Assembly: GCF_036499745.1 (NCBI RefSeq)
Contig: NZ_DASYDG010000045.1
Span: 62,001-126,000, forward strand
Source: Pinirhizobacter sp036499745
Lineage (GTDB): Bacteria; Pseudomonadota; Gammaproteobacteria; Xanthomonadales; Rhodanobacteraceae
Direction: 5' to 3'
DNA: 64,000 nt
In this document: piece by piece, positions 25,177-33,824 of the stretch
Position numbering within the stretch: position 1 is the first letter of the stretch
Layout of the letters: each line of letters starts with the position of its first letter
Notes under the pieces: generated by a model
What the model was told of the DNA's origin: nothing
Database searches by the model: none
What the model saw: the letters and a program-made list of their open reading frames with translations, nothing else
Program-made: the position numbers and the translations under genes

Positions 25177-26100
25177 CTAGGCGACGGCCTTGCGCGAACG
25201 GGTGTGACGTGAGGCGATGGGTAGTTTCCTCAGTTCCTCCAACAGCAGGGCCACCGGCGCCGCCAGGCGCGGTGGCAGCGGACGATAGGCAAGCCAGCCT
25301 ACGACGTCGGTGCGAAAGTCGGCGACGGTGAGGACTTTCAGCCTGTCCCGATAATGGCTGCGCTCGAGAAGGTCCGCGGTAACCATGCCCACGCCGGCGC
25401 CGCGTGCGACCAGCGAAAGTTGCAGTTCCGAACCCACGGCCTCGACGGTAACGTTGAACGGCAGGTTGGCCGCTTCCATCGTGCGCCTGAGCACCGTCCG
25501 CATGCCACAGCCATTCTGGCTGAGCACCCAGGAGAAACCGGCCAGGCGCTTGAGGTCGATTTTCGCCGGCAGCCCCAGCGACGGCGCGGCAACGATACGG
25601 ATCGGCTGCCTGGAAAAAGCATGCGCGATGAGCGAGGCCGGTGGTGCATTGCCATCGGCAGCGCCAATAACGGCGGCATCGAGCAAGTCACCTTCAACCG
25701 CTGCCGTGAGCCCGGGCGACCAGGTGCTCTGGATACGCAGCGATAGCTTGGGAAAACGCTCGCGCAGCCGATCGATAGGCGTGGCGAGCATCATGTCGGC
25801 CAGATACGGCGGCATACCCAGGCGCAACTCGCCGCCTGGCTCGGTCCCCGGGTTCACCGACGTCATCAGTTCGCTCTCGGCCTCCAACAGTTGCCGTCCC
25901 TTGCGATACACCTCGCGCCCGGCGGCCGATGGCCGCAAGGGTTTGGACTGCCGGTCCAGCAGTTCCACGCCAAGCAACGACTCAAGCCCCTGCACACGGC
26001 GCGTGACCGCTGGCTGGGTGAGATGCAGCTTGTTGGCGGCCTGCACGATGGACCCGGCATCCACCACGGCAATGAAAGCGGCAAGGTCATGTGTGTTCAT
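25177..26100 (-). CDS. LysR-family transcriptional regulator
   Basis: 307 residues with an N-terminal winged helix-turn-helix (about 1-65: LAAFIAVVDAGSIVQAANKL, LTQPAVTRRVQGLESLLGVELL) and a C-terminal periplasmic-binding-like effector domain. GGAG lies 4-5 nt before the ATG. It is divergent from the MFS gene, the standard LysR arrangement, and the 112-bp gap holds LysR-type palindromes. It probably controls the MFS transporter and possibly the cyclase gene on its other side. Confidence 0.94.
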   Translation of the reverse strand: MNTHDLAAFIAVVDAGSIVQAANKLHLTQPAVTRRVQGLESLLGVELLDRQSKPLRPSAAGREVYRKGRQLLEAESELMTSVNPGTEPGGELRLGMPPYLADMMLATPIDRLRERFPKLSLRIQSTWSPGLTAAVEGDLLDAAVIGAADGNAPPASLIAHAFSRQPIRIVAAPSLGLPAKIDLKRLAGFSWVLSQNGCGMRTVLRRTMEAANLPFNVTVEAVGSELQLSLVARGAGVGMVTADLLERSHYRDRLKVLTVADFRTDVVGWLAYRPLPPRLAAPVALLLEELRKLPIASRHTRSRKAVA

Positions 26101-26114
26101 GCAACTCCTCGACT

Positions 26115-26143
26115 ATGCCCATAAGGCATATTCTTTATGAATA
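26115..26143. promoter_or_regulatory. Probable LysR binding sites
   Basis: Two adjoining palindromes: ATGCC-CATAA-GGCAT (26115-26129, containing the T-N11-A LysR box) and TATTC-TTTAT-GAATA (26129-26143). They share one base and lie in the lysR/MFS gap, matching the recognition plus activation site layout of LysR regulators. Confidence 0.65.
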
Positions 26144-26212
26144 TTATTCAATTGATGCATCGACCGTGGCTATTTAACATCCAACGCCTCCTTCCCCGCA
26201 AATGCCCTCACC

Positions 26213-27472
26213 ATGCCTCCCGATGCCCAGGCCATCCAGGCCGCTGCCGCGCCCGTCGAACCGGTTGGATCGCTAACGCGGGGCCTGACCGTGCTGTTCG
26301 CATTCGCCGTGAGCATCATGATCGTGAACCTCACCGCAGCGCAGCCACTGGCTGAACCGGTTGCACGCAGCCTTGGTTTGCCGGCCTCGATGACGGGTCT
26401 TGTGGCTACGCTGCCGCAGTTGGGCTACACGCTGGGCATGTTGTTCCTGGTGCCGCTGGCGGACCTGCTGGAGAATCGCAGGCTCGCCGTGGCAACGCTT
26501 GCGATCTGCGCGGTCATGCTTGTGCTTGGCGCTGTTGCACCGAATGCGCCGGTTTTCCTTCTGGCCGTGTGCGTGGCTGGAGCCACCTCGTGTGCCATCC
26601 AGGTGCTGGTGCCGCTGGCGGCCTCGATGGCTCACCCGGAGCGTCGCGGCAGTGCGGTCGGCAATGTGATGAGTGGCGTGATGCTCGGCATCCTGTTTTC
26701 GCGTCCGCTTGCAAGCGTGATCGCCGGACATTTTGGATGGCGCTGGTTTTACGCCTTGCTCGGCGGCCTGGACGTGGGCCTGGCCCTTGTGCTGTGGCGC
26801 AACCTTCCCGACCGCCGTCCGGATTTCGGGCACAGTTATGGCGCGCTCATCGGCTCGCTGTGGTCACTGTGGAAGGGTGAGCGCGTGCTGCGTCGCTACG
26901 CGATATCGGCTGCGTTCGTGATGGCGGCGTTCGCTGCCTTCTGGACGGGTGTGGCGATGCTGCTGGTACAGGCACCGTTTTCCCTGGGCGCCGATGCCAT
27001 GGCGGCGTTTGCGCTCGCGGGCGTCGCCGGCACCATCGTCGCTCCGATCGCCGGCAAAGTGGGCGACAAGGGACATAGCGTGGTTGGCATGCGCGTGGCC
27101 CATATCGTGCTGCTTGCCGGCGTGGTCCTGGCTGGAATCGCGGGAGCCGGATGGTTCGGCCTGGACTTCACCACGCATCGATACCTGGCGCTGGGCCTGC
27201 TGGTGACCGCGGCTATCGTGATCGACGCCGGCGCCATCGGTGACCAGACCATCGGGCGGCGCGCCATCAACATGCTTATCCCCGAAGCCCGCAGCCGCCT
27301 CAACGGATTGTTCGTCGGCGTATTCTTCATCGGCGGAGGCATCGGCGCCGCCTGTGCGGGCATCATGTGGGCCAGTCATGGCTGGACTGGTGTGTGCGTG
27401 GCATGCCTTGTGTTCGTCGCCCTGGCCTTTGCCTGCGACGCGTTTGCCCGGCCTGAATCGGCCGACGCCTAA
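26213..27472 (+). CDS. MFS transporter (drug or metabolite exporter type)
   Basis: 419 residues with about 12 membrane helices in two halves. A cytoplasmic N terminus is followed by helix 1 (LTVLFAFAVSIMIVNLTAAQPL) and the motif-A-like loop region LADLLENRRLAVATL. This resembles the YgaY/arabinose-efflux-like exporters. The last 4 bp overlap the convergent DUF2127 gene. Substrate unknown; the LysR gene and cyclase neighbours suggest an organic acid or aromatic compound. Confidence 0.88.
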   Translation: MPPDAQAIQAAAAPVEPVGSLTRGLTVLFAFAVSIMIVNLTAAQPLAEPVARSLGLPASMTGLVATLPQLGYTLGMLFLVPLADLLENRRLAVATLAICAVMLVLGAVAPNAPVFLLAVCVAGATSCAIQVLVPLAASMAHPERRGSAVGNVMSGVMLGILFSRPLASVIAGHFGWRWFYALLGGLDVGLALVLWRNLPDRRPDFGHSYGALIGSLWSLWKGERVLRRYAISAAFVMAAFAAFWTGVAMLLVQAPFSLGADAMAAFALAGVAGTIVAPIAGKVGDKGHSVVGMRVAHIVLLAGVVLAGIAGAGWFGLDFTTHRYLALGLLVTAAIVIDAGAIGDQTIGRRAINMLIPEARSRLNGLFVGVFFIGGGIGAACAGIMWASHGWTGVCVACLVFVALAFACDAFARPESADA

Positions 27473-27984
27473 AGAGGCTCGCCCGCCGCGGCCGACGCGT
27501 CACCGTGCCGCGGGCGCAAGGCGATGCGCACCAGGTAGATCACGATCAGTATATTGGCCACCATCACGGCAAGTTTCAGCCAGCCGAATCGCACGATGCA
27601 TTCGTAGAACTCCACCGGCACCAGCGAGCCGGTGGCTATCACAGTGAACCACTCGGCCCAGTGCTTGCGCATCCACAAGCCGATGCCCTCGGTGGCGAAG
27701 ATGGCGGCATAGACCAAAGCCACGATGCCAACGGCAATGAATTTCGCCGGCCCCATGCTTTCGAGCAGGCGCACCAGGCTCCAGCGGATGCTGTTGCTCT
27801 CGGCCAGTTGCAGGTGCTCGAGCCATTGCACCAGGTTCTGGAAGTTCTGTTCGCGGTCCAGGCGGAAGGCCGCGATGGCGATGAAGATAAGGCCAACGGT
27901 CTTGACCGCCTTGTATACGGCGATGATGCGCAGCCCGGCTGGGTATTTCTCGGTAGCGGGAGCTGAAGTGGAGGCGTGGTCCAT
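27469..27984 (-). CDS. DUF2127 membrane protein
   Basis: 171 residues with four hydrophobic helices (GLRIIAVYKAVKTVGLIFIAI, FIAVGIVALVYAAIFATEGIG, and two near the C terminus) plus the pattern EGIGLWMRKHWAEWFTVIATG, characteristic of the DUF2127 family of unknown function. It lies 9 bp after the SGNH hydrolase gene start side boundary on the same strand, so they may share a transcript. Confidence 0.85.
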   Translation of the reverse strand: MDHASTSAPATEKYPAGLRIIAVYKAVKTVGLIFIAIAAFRLDREQNFQNLVQWLEHLQLAESNSIRWSLVRLLESMGPAKFIAVGIVALVYAAIFATEGIGLWMRKHWAEWFTVIATGSLVPVEFYECIVRFGWLKLAVMVANILIVIYLVRIALRPRHGDASAAAGEPL

Positions 27985-27993
27985 GAAGGAGGC

Positions 27994-28797
27994 TTATTTC
28001 CCCAGCGCCTTGGCGATAGCCTTGGCCGCCAGCGGCCGCATGACGTCGTATCCAGCGGCGTTCGGATGCAGGCCATCGAAGGTCAGGCTCTTCTTGAACA
28101 CGCCCTGCTCGTCGAGCATCGCCGGGTAGTAGTCCAGCAGCACCAGGTGCTCACGCCGGGTGTAGTGGCGGATCCAGGCATTGAGTTCGTTGATCGTTTC
28201 CGGCGGGCGGTTCCTGCTCTGGTTCGGATCGAAATAGTCGCTTACCGGCAGCAGCGTGGCCAGGATCACCTTGATGTGGTTGGCCCGGGCGATGTCGACC
28301 ATCGAGGCAAGGTTATCTTCGATCATCTGCACGCTCGCCTTGCCGGTATTGCCGGCAATGTCGTTGGTGCCGGCCAGGATCAGCACCGCCCTGGGCTTGA
28401 GAGCAACGACATCGGCGCGGAAACGCACCAGCATCTGCGGCGTGGTCTGCCCGCTGATGCCACGGTTGATGTACGGCTTGCCCGGAAAGAACACGCCCCG
28501 GTCGCGACCCCAGAAATCGGTGATCGAATCGCCCATGAAGACCACGCGTTGCTCACCCTTGGCTGGCTTGTTCACCGCGGCGTTGTCGGCGTGGTAGCGG
28601 GCCAGCTGCGGCCAATCGGCCAATTGCTTCTGAGCCTCGGCCAGCCGCTCTTCGCTGGTCGGCCCAGCCGGTGCCGCAGCGGCCTTGGCGTTGACATCGA
28701 CGGCGGGCGTTCCTTGTGCCTTGGGCGTCACGGCGGTGCATGCCGAGCCCATCAACAGAAACCCAGCCAACGCAAATGCGGCGCATGCACGATTCAT
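27994..28797 (-). CDS. SGNH/GDSL-type hydrolase, probable lipoprotein
   Basis: 267 residues from the ATG at 28797 (AAGGGG 7 nt upstream). The N terminus is a lipoprotein signal (AFALAGFLLMGSAC, Cys as acylation site). SGNH blocks are clear: block I FMGDSITDFWG (Ser), the Gly block INRGISGQTT, the Asn block LILAGTNDIAG and block V FDGLHPNAAGY (Asp, His). It resembles platelet-activating-factor acetylhydrolase-like esterases that deacylate carbohydrates or lipids. Divergent from the TPR gene. Confidence 0.9.
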   Translation of the reverse strand: MNRACAAFALAGFLLMGSACTAVTPKAQGTPAVDVNAKAAAAPAGPTSEERLAEAQKQLADWPQLARYHADNAAVNKPAKGEQRVVFMGDSITDFWGRDRGVFFPGKPYINRGISGQTTPQMLVRFRADVVALKPRAVLILAGTNDIAGNTGKASVQMIEDNLASMVDIARANHIKVILATLLPVSDYFDPNQSRNRPPETINELNAWIRHYTRREHLVLLDYYPAMLDEQGVFKKSLTFDGLHPNAAGYDVMRPLAAKAIAKALGK

Positions 28798-28959
28798 CGA
28801 TCCACCCCTTCGCGACGAGTTTCTGAGCATAGGCCGGCAGCCCGCTATCGACAACGGGTGCCTGAAGTCACGGTGACCGACCCCTTGCACCGTCACGCCG
28901 GCACCCCACCATGACCGATAGAATTATCCTTTGCGACAAGCCCAAGTGAGGCACGAAGC

Positions 28960-29820
28960 ATGAAGAAGCTCTTGTTCGCGTTCTGCCTGGCGTTTGCAGC
29001 CATCGGCCCCGCCTTGGCCGACGACTCGCCCAAAGCGGTACAGGCGGCCATCGCCCAGGGTAATTACCCCCTGGCCGAACAGGAATTGCGCCAGGCGATC
29101 ACCGAGCATCCGCAAAGCGCCAAGGCACACTATGTGCTGGCGCAGGTGCTGGCCCATCAGGGCAACATCGGCGAAGCGAGCACTGAAGCGGGCAAGGCGC
29201 AGTCGCTCGATCCGAAGATCGGCTTCACGGATCCTGCGAAGTTCCAGCACTTCCAGGCGGAACTGCGCCAGGCTACCGCGCCAGCTCCCGCACGCGCTGC
29301 GCCGGTGCGTCGCGACGCATCAGGCGCCGCCGCTCCCGTTCCCTTCCAGGTGGAGAAATCGCACACCAGCATCTGGCCGTGGGTGCTGGGCCTTGTGGTG
29401 ATCGGCGGCATCGTGATGGTAATGCGCCGCAGGCAATCCCCGCCGCCTGGCGGCGCGGGCTATGGCTATGGCCAGGGCCCCAACACCAACGTTCCGCCTG
29501 GATTTCCAGGTGGTGGCTACCCGCCGCAGAACCAGGGTTCGGGCATGGGTGGTTCGTTCCTTGGCGGACTGGCTGGCGGCGCCCTCGGTGCGGCGGCGGT
29601 GAACATGTACGAAAACCATGAACGCCGAGAGGAAGCCGAACGCGACGGTAGCGGCAATATCGCCGGCGGTGCCGATACCGGCGATAGCCGTGGCCAGGCC
29701 TACGACGACCTGCGCGACCAGCCCATCGACATGGGTAACGACGATAGCGGCTGGGGCGGCGGTGGCGGTGGCGACGACTCCGGATTCGACAGCGGTGGTA
29801 GTGACGACAGCTGGACGTGA
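28960..29820 (+). CDS. TPR-containing membrane protein with Gly-rich tail
   Basis: 286 residues. A signal peptide (MKKLLFAFCLAFAAIGPALA) leads into about two tetratricopeptide repeats (residues 25-95: AIAQGNYPLAEQELRQAI, AKAHYVLAQVLAHQGN), an Ala/Pro linker, one membrane helix (SIWPWVLGLVVIGGIVMVM) and a low-complexity Gly/Tyr/Pro region. The tail is very acidic and glycine-rich (SGWGGGGGGDDSGF). The middle and tail resemble small proteobacterial membrane proteins with a glycine-rich GG-x-GG pattern. Function unknown. Confidence 0.82.
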   Translation: MKKLLFAFCLAFAAIGPALADDSPKAVQAAIAQGNYPLAEQELRQAITEHPQSAKAHYVLAQVLAHQGNIGEASTEAGKAQSLDPKIGFTDPAKFQHFQAELRQATAPAPARAAPVRRDASGAAAPVPFQVEKSHTSIWPWVLGLVVIGGIVMVMRRRQSPPPGGAGYGYGQGPNTNVPPGFPGGGYPPQNQGSGMGGSFLGGLAGGALGAAAVNMYENHERREEAERDGSGNIAGGADTGDSRGQAYDDLRDQPIDMGNDDSGWGGGGGGDDSGFDSGGSDDSWT

Positions 29821-29857
29821 TGGTGGTTCGCCGCCTCGCATGAACCTGCGCTAATCT

Positions 29858-29882
29858 CGGTCCCCGAATATTCCGGGGACCG
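29858..29882 (+). promoter_or_regulatory. Hairpin covering the antiporter ribosome site
   Basis: CGGTCCCCG (29858-29866) pairs with CGGGGACCG (29874-29882) around a 7-nt loop, ending 3 nt before the antiporter ATG. The only ribosome-binding candidate, GGGGA, is inside the 3' arm, so folding would block translation. Confidence 0.55.
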
Positions 29883-29885
29883 TAG

Positions 29886-31094
29886 ATGAATAGCGCCGAG
29901 CTCTTCCTGATCGCCATGGCGATCATCTTCGCCGTGCCATACCTCATCTGGCGACTCGGCCGCACCGACTACTACGCCCCGTTGGTGGTGGTGCAGATCC
30001 TCACCGGCATCCTGCTCGGCCCGGGCATCCTGGGGGCAGCCTACCCCGCTTACTACCTGACCATCTTCACTCCGGCCGTGGTCACCGCGCTGAACGGGGT
30101 GGCGTGGTGGGCCGTGATGATCTTCGTCTGGATCGCCGGCATCGAGCTGGACCTCAAGGCCGCTTGGGCGCAGCGCAGGGAATGCGGCGCCACGGCAGCA
30201 CTGGCCCTTGGCGTACCCCTGCTGTTCGGCTGCGCCGCGGCGGTCGGCATGCTGGCATGGCGCGACGGCTGGCTCGGCTCGCAAGGCACGAACACGCAAT
30301 TCGTACTAGGGGTGGGTATGGCCTGCGCGGTAACGGCGTTGCCGATCCTTATTCTTTTCCTCGAGAAACTGGGTGTGCTGCGTGAACCGCTGGGCAAACG
30401 CGTACTGCGCTATGCCAGCCTCGACGATGTGATGATCTGGGCGGTGCTGGCGCTGATCCTGCTGGACTTCGACCGCGTCGGCAAACAGGCGATCTTCCTG
30501 GCCTTGCTGGTGCCGGTGTCCATAGGCTACCGCGCGCTGATGCGCCGCATTCCGGAAAGTGACCGCTGGTACATCGGCCTGGTGTGGCTCGCCGTATGCG
30601 CTTATGGCGCGGATGTCTCTGGGCTGCACTTCATGGTGGGTGCCTTCCTTGCCGGCGCCGTCACCGACTCTGAATGGTTCAACCAGGAACACATGGACCT
30701 GCTTCGCCGCCATGTATTGCTTACCGTGATGCCGGTGTTCTTCCTTTCCACGGGCCTGCGCACGAACTGGTCGATCGGCGGCGCTTCGGTTTTCATCGCC
30801 GCCGCGGTGTTGCTGGTGGCGTCGGTGGCCGGGAAGCTCGCCGGCGTCGGCATCGCCGGGAAGTTACTGGGCTGGGCGCGCGGCGACATCTGGATTGTCG
30901 GCTGGCTGCTGCAGACCAAGGCACTGATCATGATCATCTTCGTCAACGTGCTGCTGGACCGCCACCTGATCAGCAGCGAAACCTTCACAGCACTACTGTT
31001 GATGGCGGTGGGCAGCACCATGCTGACGATACCGATGGTGGCGCCGAAGCTGGCAGGCGCAAAGGCGGCTGCCCAGGCACTGCCCATGATGTGA
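29886..31094 (+). CDS. Cation:proton antiporter (CPA2/KefB-like)
   Basis: 402 residues, almost entirely membrane-embedded with about 11-12 helices; VVVQILTGILLGPGILG near the N terminus and GMACAVTALPILILFLEKLG in the middle are typical of Na+/H+ exchanger (CPA2) transporters. No RCK or TrkA nucleotide-binding tail is present, so this is the short form. Ion specificity (Na+ or K+) cannot be read from sequence. A strong hairpin covers the ribosome site. Confidence 0.88.
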   Translation: MNSAELFLIAMAIIFAVPYLIWRLGRTDYYAPLVVVQILTGILLGPGILGAAYPAYYLTIFTPAVVTALNGVAWWAVMIFVWIAGIELDLKAAWAQRRECGATAALALGVPLLFGCAAAVGMLAWRDGWLGSQGTNTQFVLGVGMACAVTALPILILFLEKLGVLREPLGKRVLRYASLDDVMIWAVLALILLDFDRVGKQAIFLALLVPVSIGYRALMRRIPESDRWYIGLVWLAVCAYGADVSGLHFMVGAFLAGAVTDSEWFNQEHMDLLRRHVLLTVMPVFFLSTGLRTNWSIGGASVFIAAAVLLVASVAGKLAGVGIAGKLLGWARGDIWIVGWLLQTKALIMIIFVNVLLDRHLISSETFTALLLMAVGSTMLTIPMVAPKLAGAKAAAQALPMM

Positions 31095-31149
31095 GTCTTA
31101 CAAACACCGGGAAACTGACCTACAACTTGATCGTGAGGGGTGTGGTAGA

Positions 31150-31163
31150 CTAACTTTGGTTAG
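31150..31163. promoter_or_regulatory. Palindrome upstream of the toxin-antitoxin pair
   Basis: CTAAC-TTTG-GTTAG lies 14 bp before the antitoxin ATG, between a weak promoter-like region and the AAGGA ribosome site. Phd-type antitoxins repress their own promoter by binding such palindromes. Confidence 0.5.
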
Positions 31164-31177
31164 CTAAGGATGACCCC

Positions 31178-31432
31178 ATGGTCACGACCGTCAATATGCA
31201 CGAAGCGAAAACCCAACTCTCCAAGTTGGTAGAACAAGCCGAGCACGGTGATTCCGTGATCATCGCCCGGGCTGGCAAACCCGTTGCCAAGCTCGTCGCA
31301 CTCAACGCAGTGGAAAATGTCCCACAGCGGAGGGTCGGGTTCCTCGCCGGAGCGATCAAGGTCCCGTCGGCCGAGGTGTTCAACAACATGGCCAGGGATG
31401 AAATTGCCAAGATGTTCGGCATCGACGGATGA
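31178..31432 (+). CDS. Phd/YefM-family antitoxin
   Basis: 84 residues. The N-terminal Phd fold (VTTVNMHEAKTQLSKLVEQAEHGDSVIIARAGKPVAKLVAL) is the DNA-binding and dimer domain; the C-terminal part should wrap and neutralise the toxin. Ribosome site AAGGA is 7 nt upstream. It overlaps the toxin gene by 4 bp, the standard layout for such modules. Confidence 0.92.
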   Translation: MVTTVNMHEAKTQLSKLVEQAEHGDSVIIARAGKPVAKLVALNAVENVPQRRVGFLAGAIKVPSAEVFNNMARDEIAKMFGIDG

Positions 31433-31815
31433 AGTACCTCCTCGATACCCATTTGCTGTTATGGCTGGCCGAAGGAAGTGCATCGCGAAACGTTCGCAAG
31501 ATCGTCGAAAGTGCCACGGCTGAGCTTTACTTCAGCGCGGCAAGCATTCTGGAAGTTGCCATCAAGAACAAGTTGAACCGGGCGGATTTCCAGGTGGATC
31601 CACATGTTCTTCGCCGTGGCCTTAGCGACAATGGCTACATGGAGCTGCCGATCAACAGCCTTCACGCTGCTTACGTCGTGAACCTCGATGAACATCATAA
31701 AGATCCGATCGATCGGCTCCTCATTGCACAGGCAACGGTTGAAGGCATAACCCTGCTGACCAGCGACGCTACCATCGCCCGGTATTCATCAAGTCCGATC
31801 TCGCTGGTTAAATAG
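31429..31815 (+). CDS. vapC: PIN-domain toxin (VapC-like ribonuclease)
   Basis: 128 residues, Mg-dependent endoribonuclease toxin. PIN acidic residues are present: YLLDTHLLLW (Asp), ASILEVAIK (Glu), DPIDRLLIAQA (Asp) and LLTSDATIARY (Asp). The DTHLLLW and AASILEVAIK forms match the subgroup paired with Phd-type antitoxins. Target RNA unknown. It is intact, so the pair is likely functional. Confidence 0.93.
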   Translation: MKYLLDTHLLLWLAEGSASRNVRKIVESATAELYFSAASILEVAIKNKLNRADFQVDPHVLRRGLSDNGYMELPINSLHAAYVVNLDEHHKDPIDRLLIAQATVEGITLLTSDATIARYSSSPISLVK

Positions 31816-31835
31816 AAACACCGGCGTCGCCCCAA

Positions 31836-33647
31836 TTACACGATCGGCTGTGCCGAGGGAATCTCCTCTTCGTAGCGCACGGCGTGGAAGCCGCTGCCGC
31901 GCTTGGCGATGCGCTTGGCGGCGGCGGCGAGGCTGGCCACGGCCTCGGGATGGCGAGGAAATTCATCGACAAAGCTGACCGCGCCCACGGCCACGGTGGT
32001 AATGGGAATGAGCCGGCGGCTGCCCTGGCGGTCTTCGCCCTCGATGCCACCACGAGCGCGGTCGGCGGCATCGAACAGGGCTGGCGCCATCTGGTTGAAG
32101 CGAAGGCGCATCTGCGTACAGCGGTCGAGCCAGTCGTCGCCCTGGAACAACACCACGAAATCGTCGCCGCCGATGTGCCCGACGAAGTCGGTATCGTGGC
32201 GCAGGTCCCCGGTGAGCGTGCTGGCCAGCAGGCAGATCATCTCGTCACCGCGGAAGTATCCATACTGATCGTTGAACGGCTTGAACTGGTCCAGGTCGAA
32301 GTAGGTCGCCGTGAACGGACGCCCGGCCTCGAGCAGGCGGGCGATATGCTCGGTAACGGGGATATTGCCCGGAAGGAAGGTCAGAGGATTGGCGTAGCGC
32401 GCAGCTTCCACGCGTATCTCGGTAACGCGCCGCACGAGTGACTCACCCGTGCCGAGCCCCAGGTAGCGGCCCTGCGAGGTAATCACGAAGCCGTCGCTCA
32501 GGTATCGTTGGTCTTCGCCGCGAAGGATGTCGGCCATGCTCTGCAGCGACTGTTCCGCGTCGCACAGCAGTGGATGGGCATTCATGAAGCTGGTGCAACT
32601 CTTTCGACCGAAGAGTTCGCGCGCGAAGGGCTGCGCCATGCGTTCGGTAAAGGCGCGCCGGTTGACGATGCCGATCGGCCGGTCATCTTCCACCACCGCC
32701 ACGGCGTGCAGCCGCTCATCGGCGCCGAACACTTGCACAAGATCTTCGTTGGTCTGCGTCGGCAGCAGTGCCGGCGCCTGGATCAACAAGTGTTCGGCGT
32801 TCAGTGGCCGCGCGCTCACCGGGCCGCGCGGGCGCGGGGGCACCGGCACACTGGCGCTGGCCAGCGCCTGCATTGCTGCTACCGGCACGGCGCCGACAGG
32901 TTCGCTTTCCGGATGCCCAATCAAGAATCCCTGCGCGAAAGGAATGCCCAGTTCGCGCAGCATGCACAGGTCGTCGCCCTCTTCCACCCCTTCACCCACC
33001 AGTTCCGCGCCAAGGGTTTCGGCCACCATGCACAGCGCCCGCACGATGGCCAGCTTCTCTGCGCTCCTGGACAAGCCATTGATCAGGTAGCGATCGATCT
33101 TCACGATCTCCGGCTGCACCTCGTTCCACATCTCGAAGTTCGAATGGCCGTTGCCGAAATCGTCCAGGGCAATGCGCACGCCCCGCGCCCGGAGGTAGCC
33201 AAGGGCATGGGCGAGCGCGGCGGCGTTCTCGACAATGTCGCGTTCGGTGATCTCCACGGTGATGCGGCCGAAGTCCAGCCCGGGCACCGTCAAGGCATCG
33301 ATCACGTCGTCCGGCCGCAGTCCGTCATGCAACACCGCATGCGCGCTCAGGTTCACCAGCAGGCGGCCACCCAAAGCCTGTCGCGAGAACTCCGTGGCGA
33401 TGCAGCGGGCAGCACGCAACTCGAATTCGCCAAGCTTGCCGCGGGCACGGGCCAGGTCCAGCAGGTCGATCGGCGTCAACGCAGCACCAGGCAAGTGACT
33501 TCGGATCAAACCCTCATAAGCCACGATGGCACCGGTCTGGATCCGGATCACCGGCTGGAAAGCGGCACGCAGGAAGACGGACGATAGTGCCTGGTCGAGG
33601 ATCGAAGTCGGGTCTGAGCCCGGGAGTGTGGTTTCCAGGCGGGGCAT
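31836..33647 (-). CDS. EAL-CBS-like-GGDEF c-di-GMP protein
   Basis: 603 residues, no membrane helix. The EAL domain is about 20-250, with catalytic residues intact: EGL (in place of EAL), VNLSAH, EITERD, LDDFGNGHSN, VKIDR, GEGVE and AQGFLIG. A CBS-pair-like region follows (about 270-400), then a GGDEF domain (about 430-590). In the last, the site reads GGDDF with no RxxD inhibitory site, so cyclase activity may be weak. Probably a phosphodiesterase with a sensing cyclase-like domain. Confidence 0.9.
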   Translation of the reverse strand: MPRLETTLPGSDPTSILDQALSSVFLRAAFQPVIRIQTGAIVAYEGLIRSHLPGAALTPIDLLDLARARGKLGEFELRAARCIATEFSRQALGGRLLVNLSAHAVLHDGLRPDDVIDALTVPGLDFGRITVEITERDIVENAAALAHALGYLRARGVRIALDDFGNGHSNFEMWNEVQPEIVKIDRYLINGLSRSAEKLAIVRALCMVAETLGAELVGEGVEEGDDLCMLRELGIPFAQGFLIGHPESEPVGAVPVAAMQALASASVPVPPRPRGPVSARPLNAEHLLIQAPALLPTQTNEDLVQVFGADERLHAVAVVEDDRPIGIVNRRAFTERMAQPFARELFGRKSCTSFMNAHPLLCDAEQSLQSMADILRGEDQRYLSDGFVITSQGRYLGLGTGESLVRRVTEIRVEAARYANPLTFLPGNIPVTEHIARLLEAGRPFTATYFDLDQFKPFNDQYGYFRGDEMICLLASTLTGDLRHDTDFVGHIGGDDFVVLFQGDDWLDRCTQMRLRFNQMAPALFDAADRARGGIEGEDRQGSRRLIPITTVAVGAVSFVDEFPRHPEAVASLAAAAKRIAKRGSGFHAVRYEEEIPSAQPIV

Positions 33648-33824
33648 GCGTTGGGCCGGGGAAAGGTGTTGGCGGGGTATCGGCCCCGACAGTGACGCCT
33701 TAAGTGAATTTTTAATGACACCTTGGCATATCAGGCAGTTAACGTATCCGCCCGCACTGACACCGGGGAGTCACAAACGGCTGCTATTGCTTCGTGGACC
33801 CATGGCGAATCCCGGAGCATCCGC

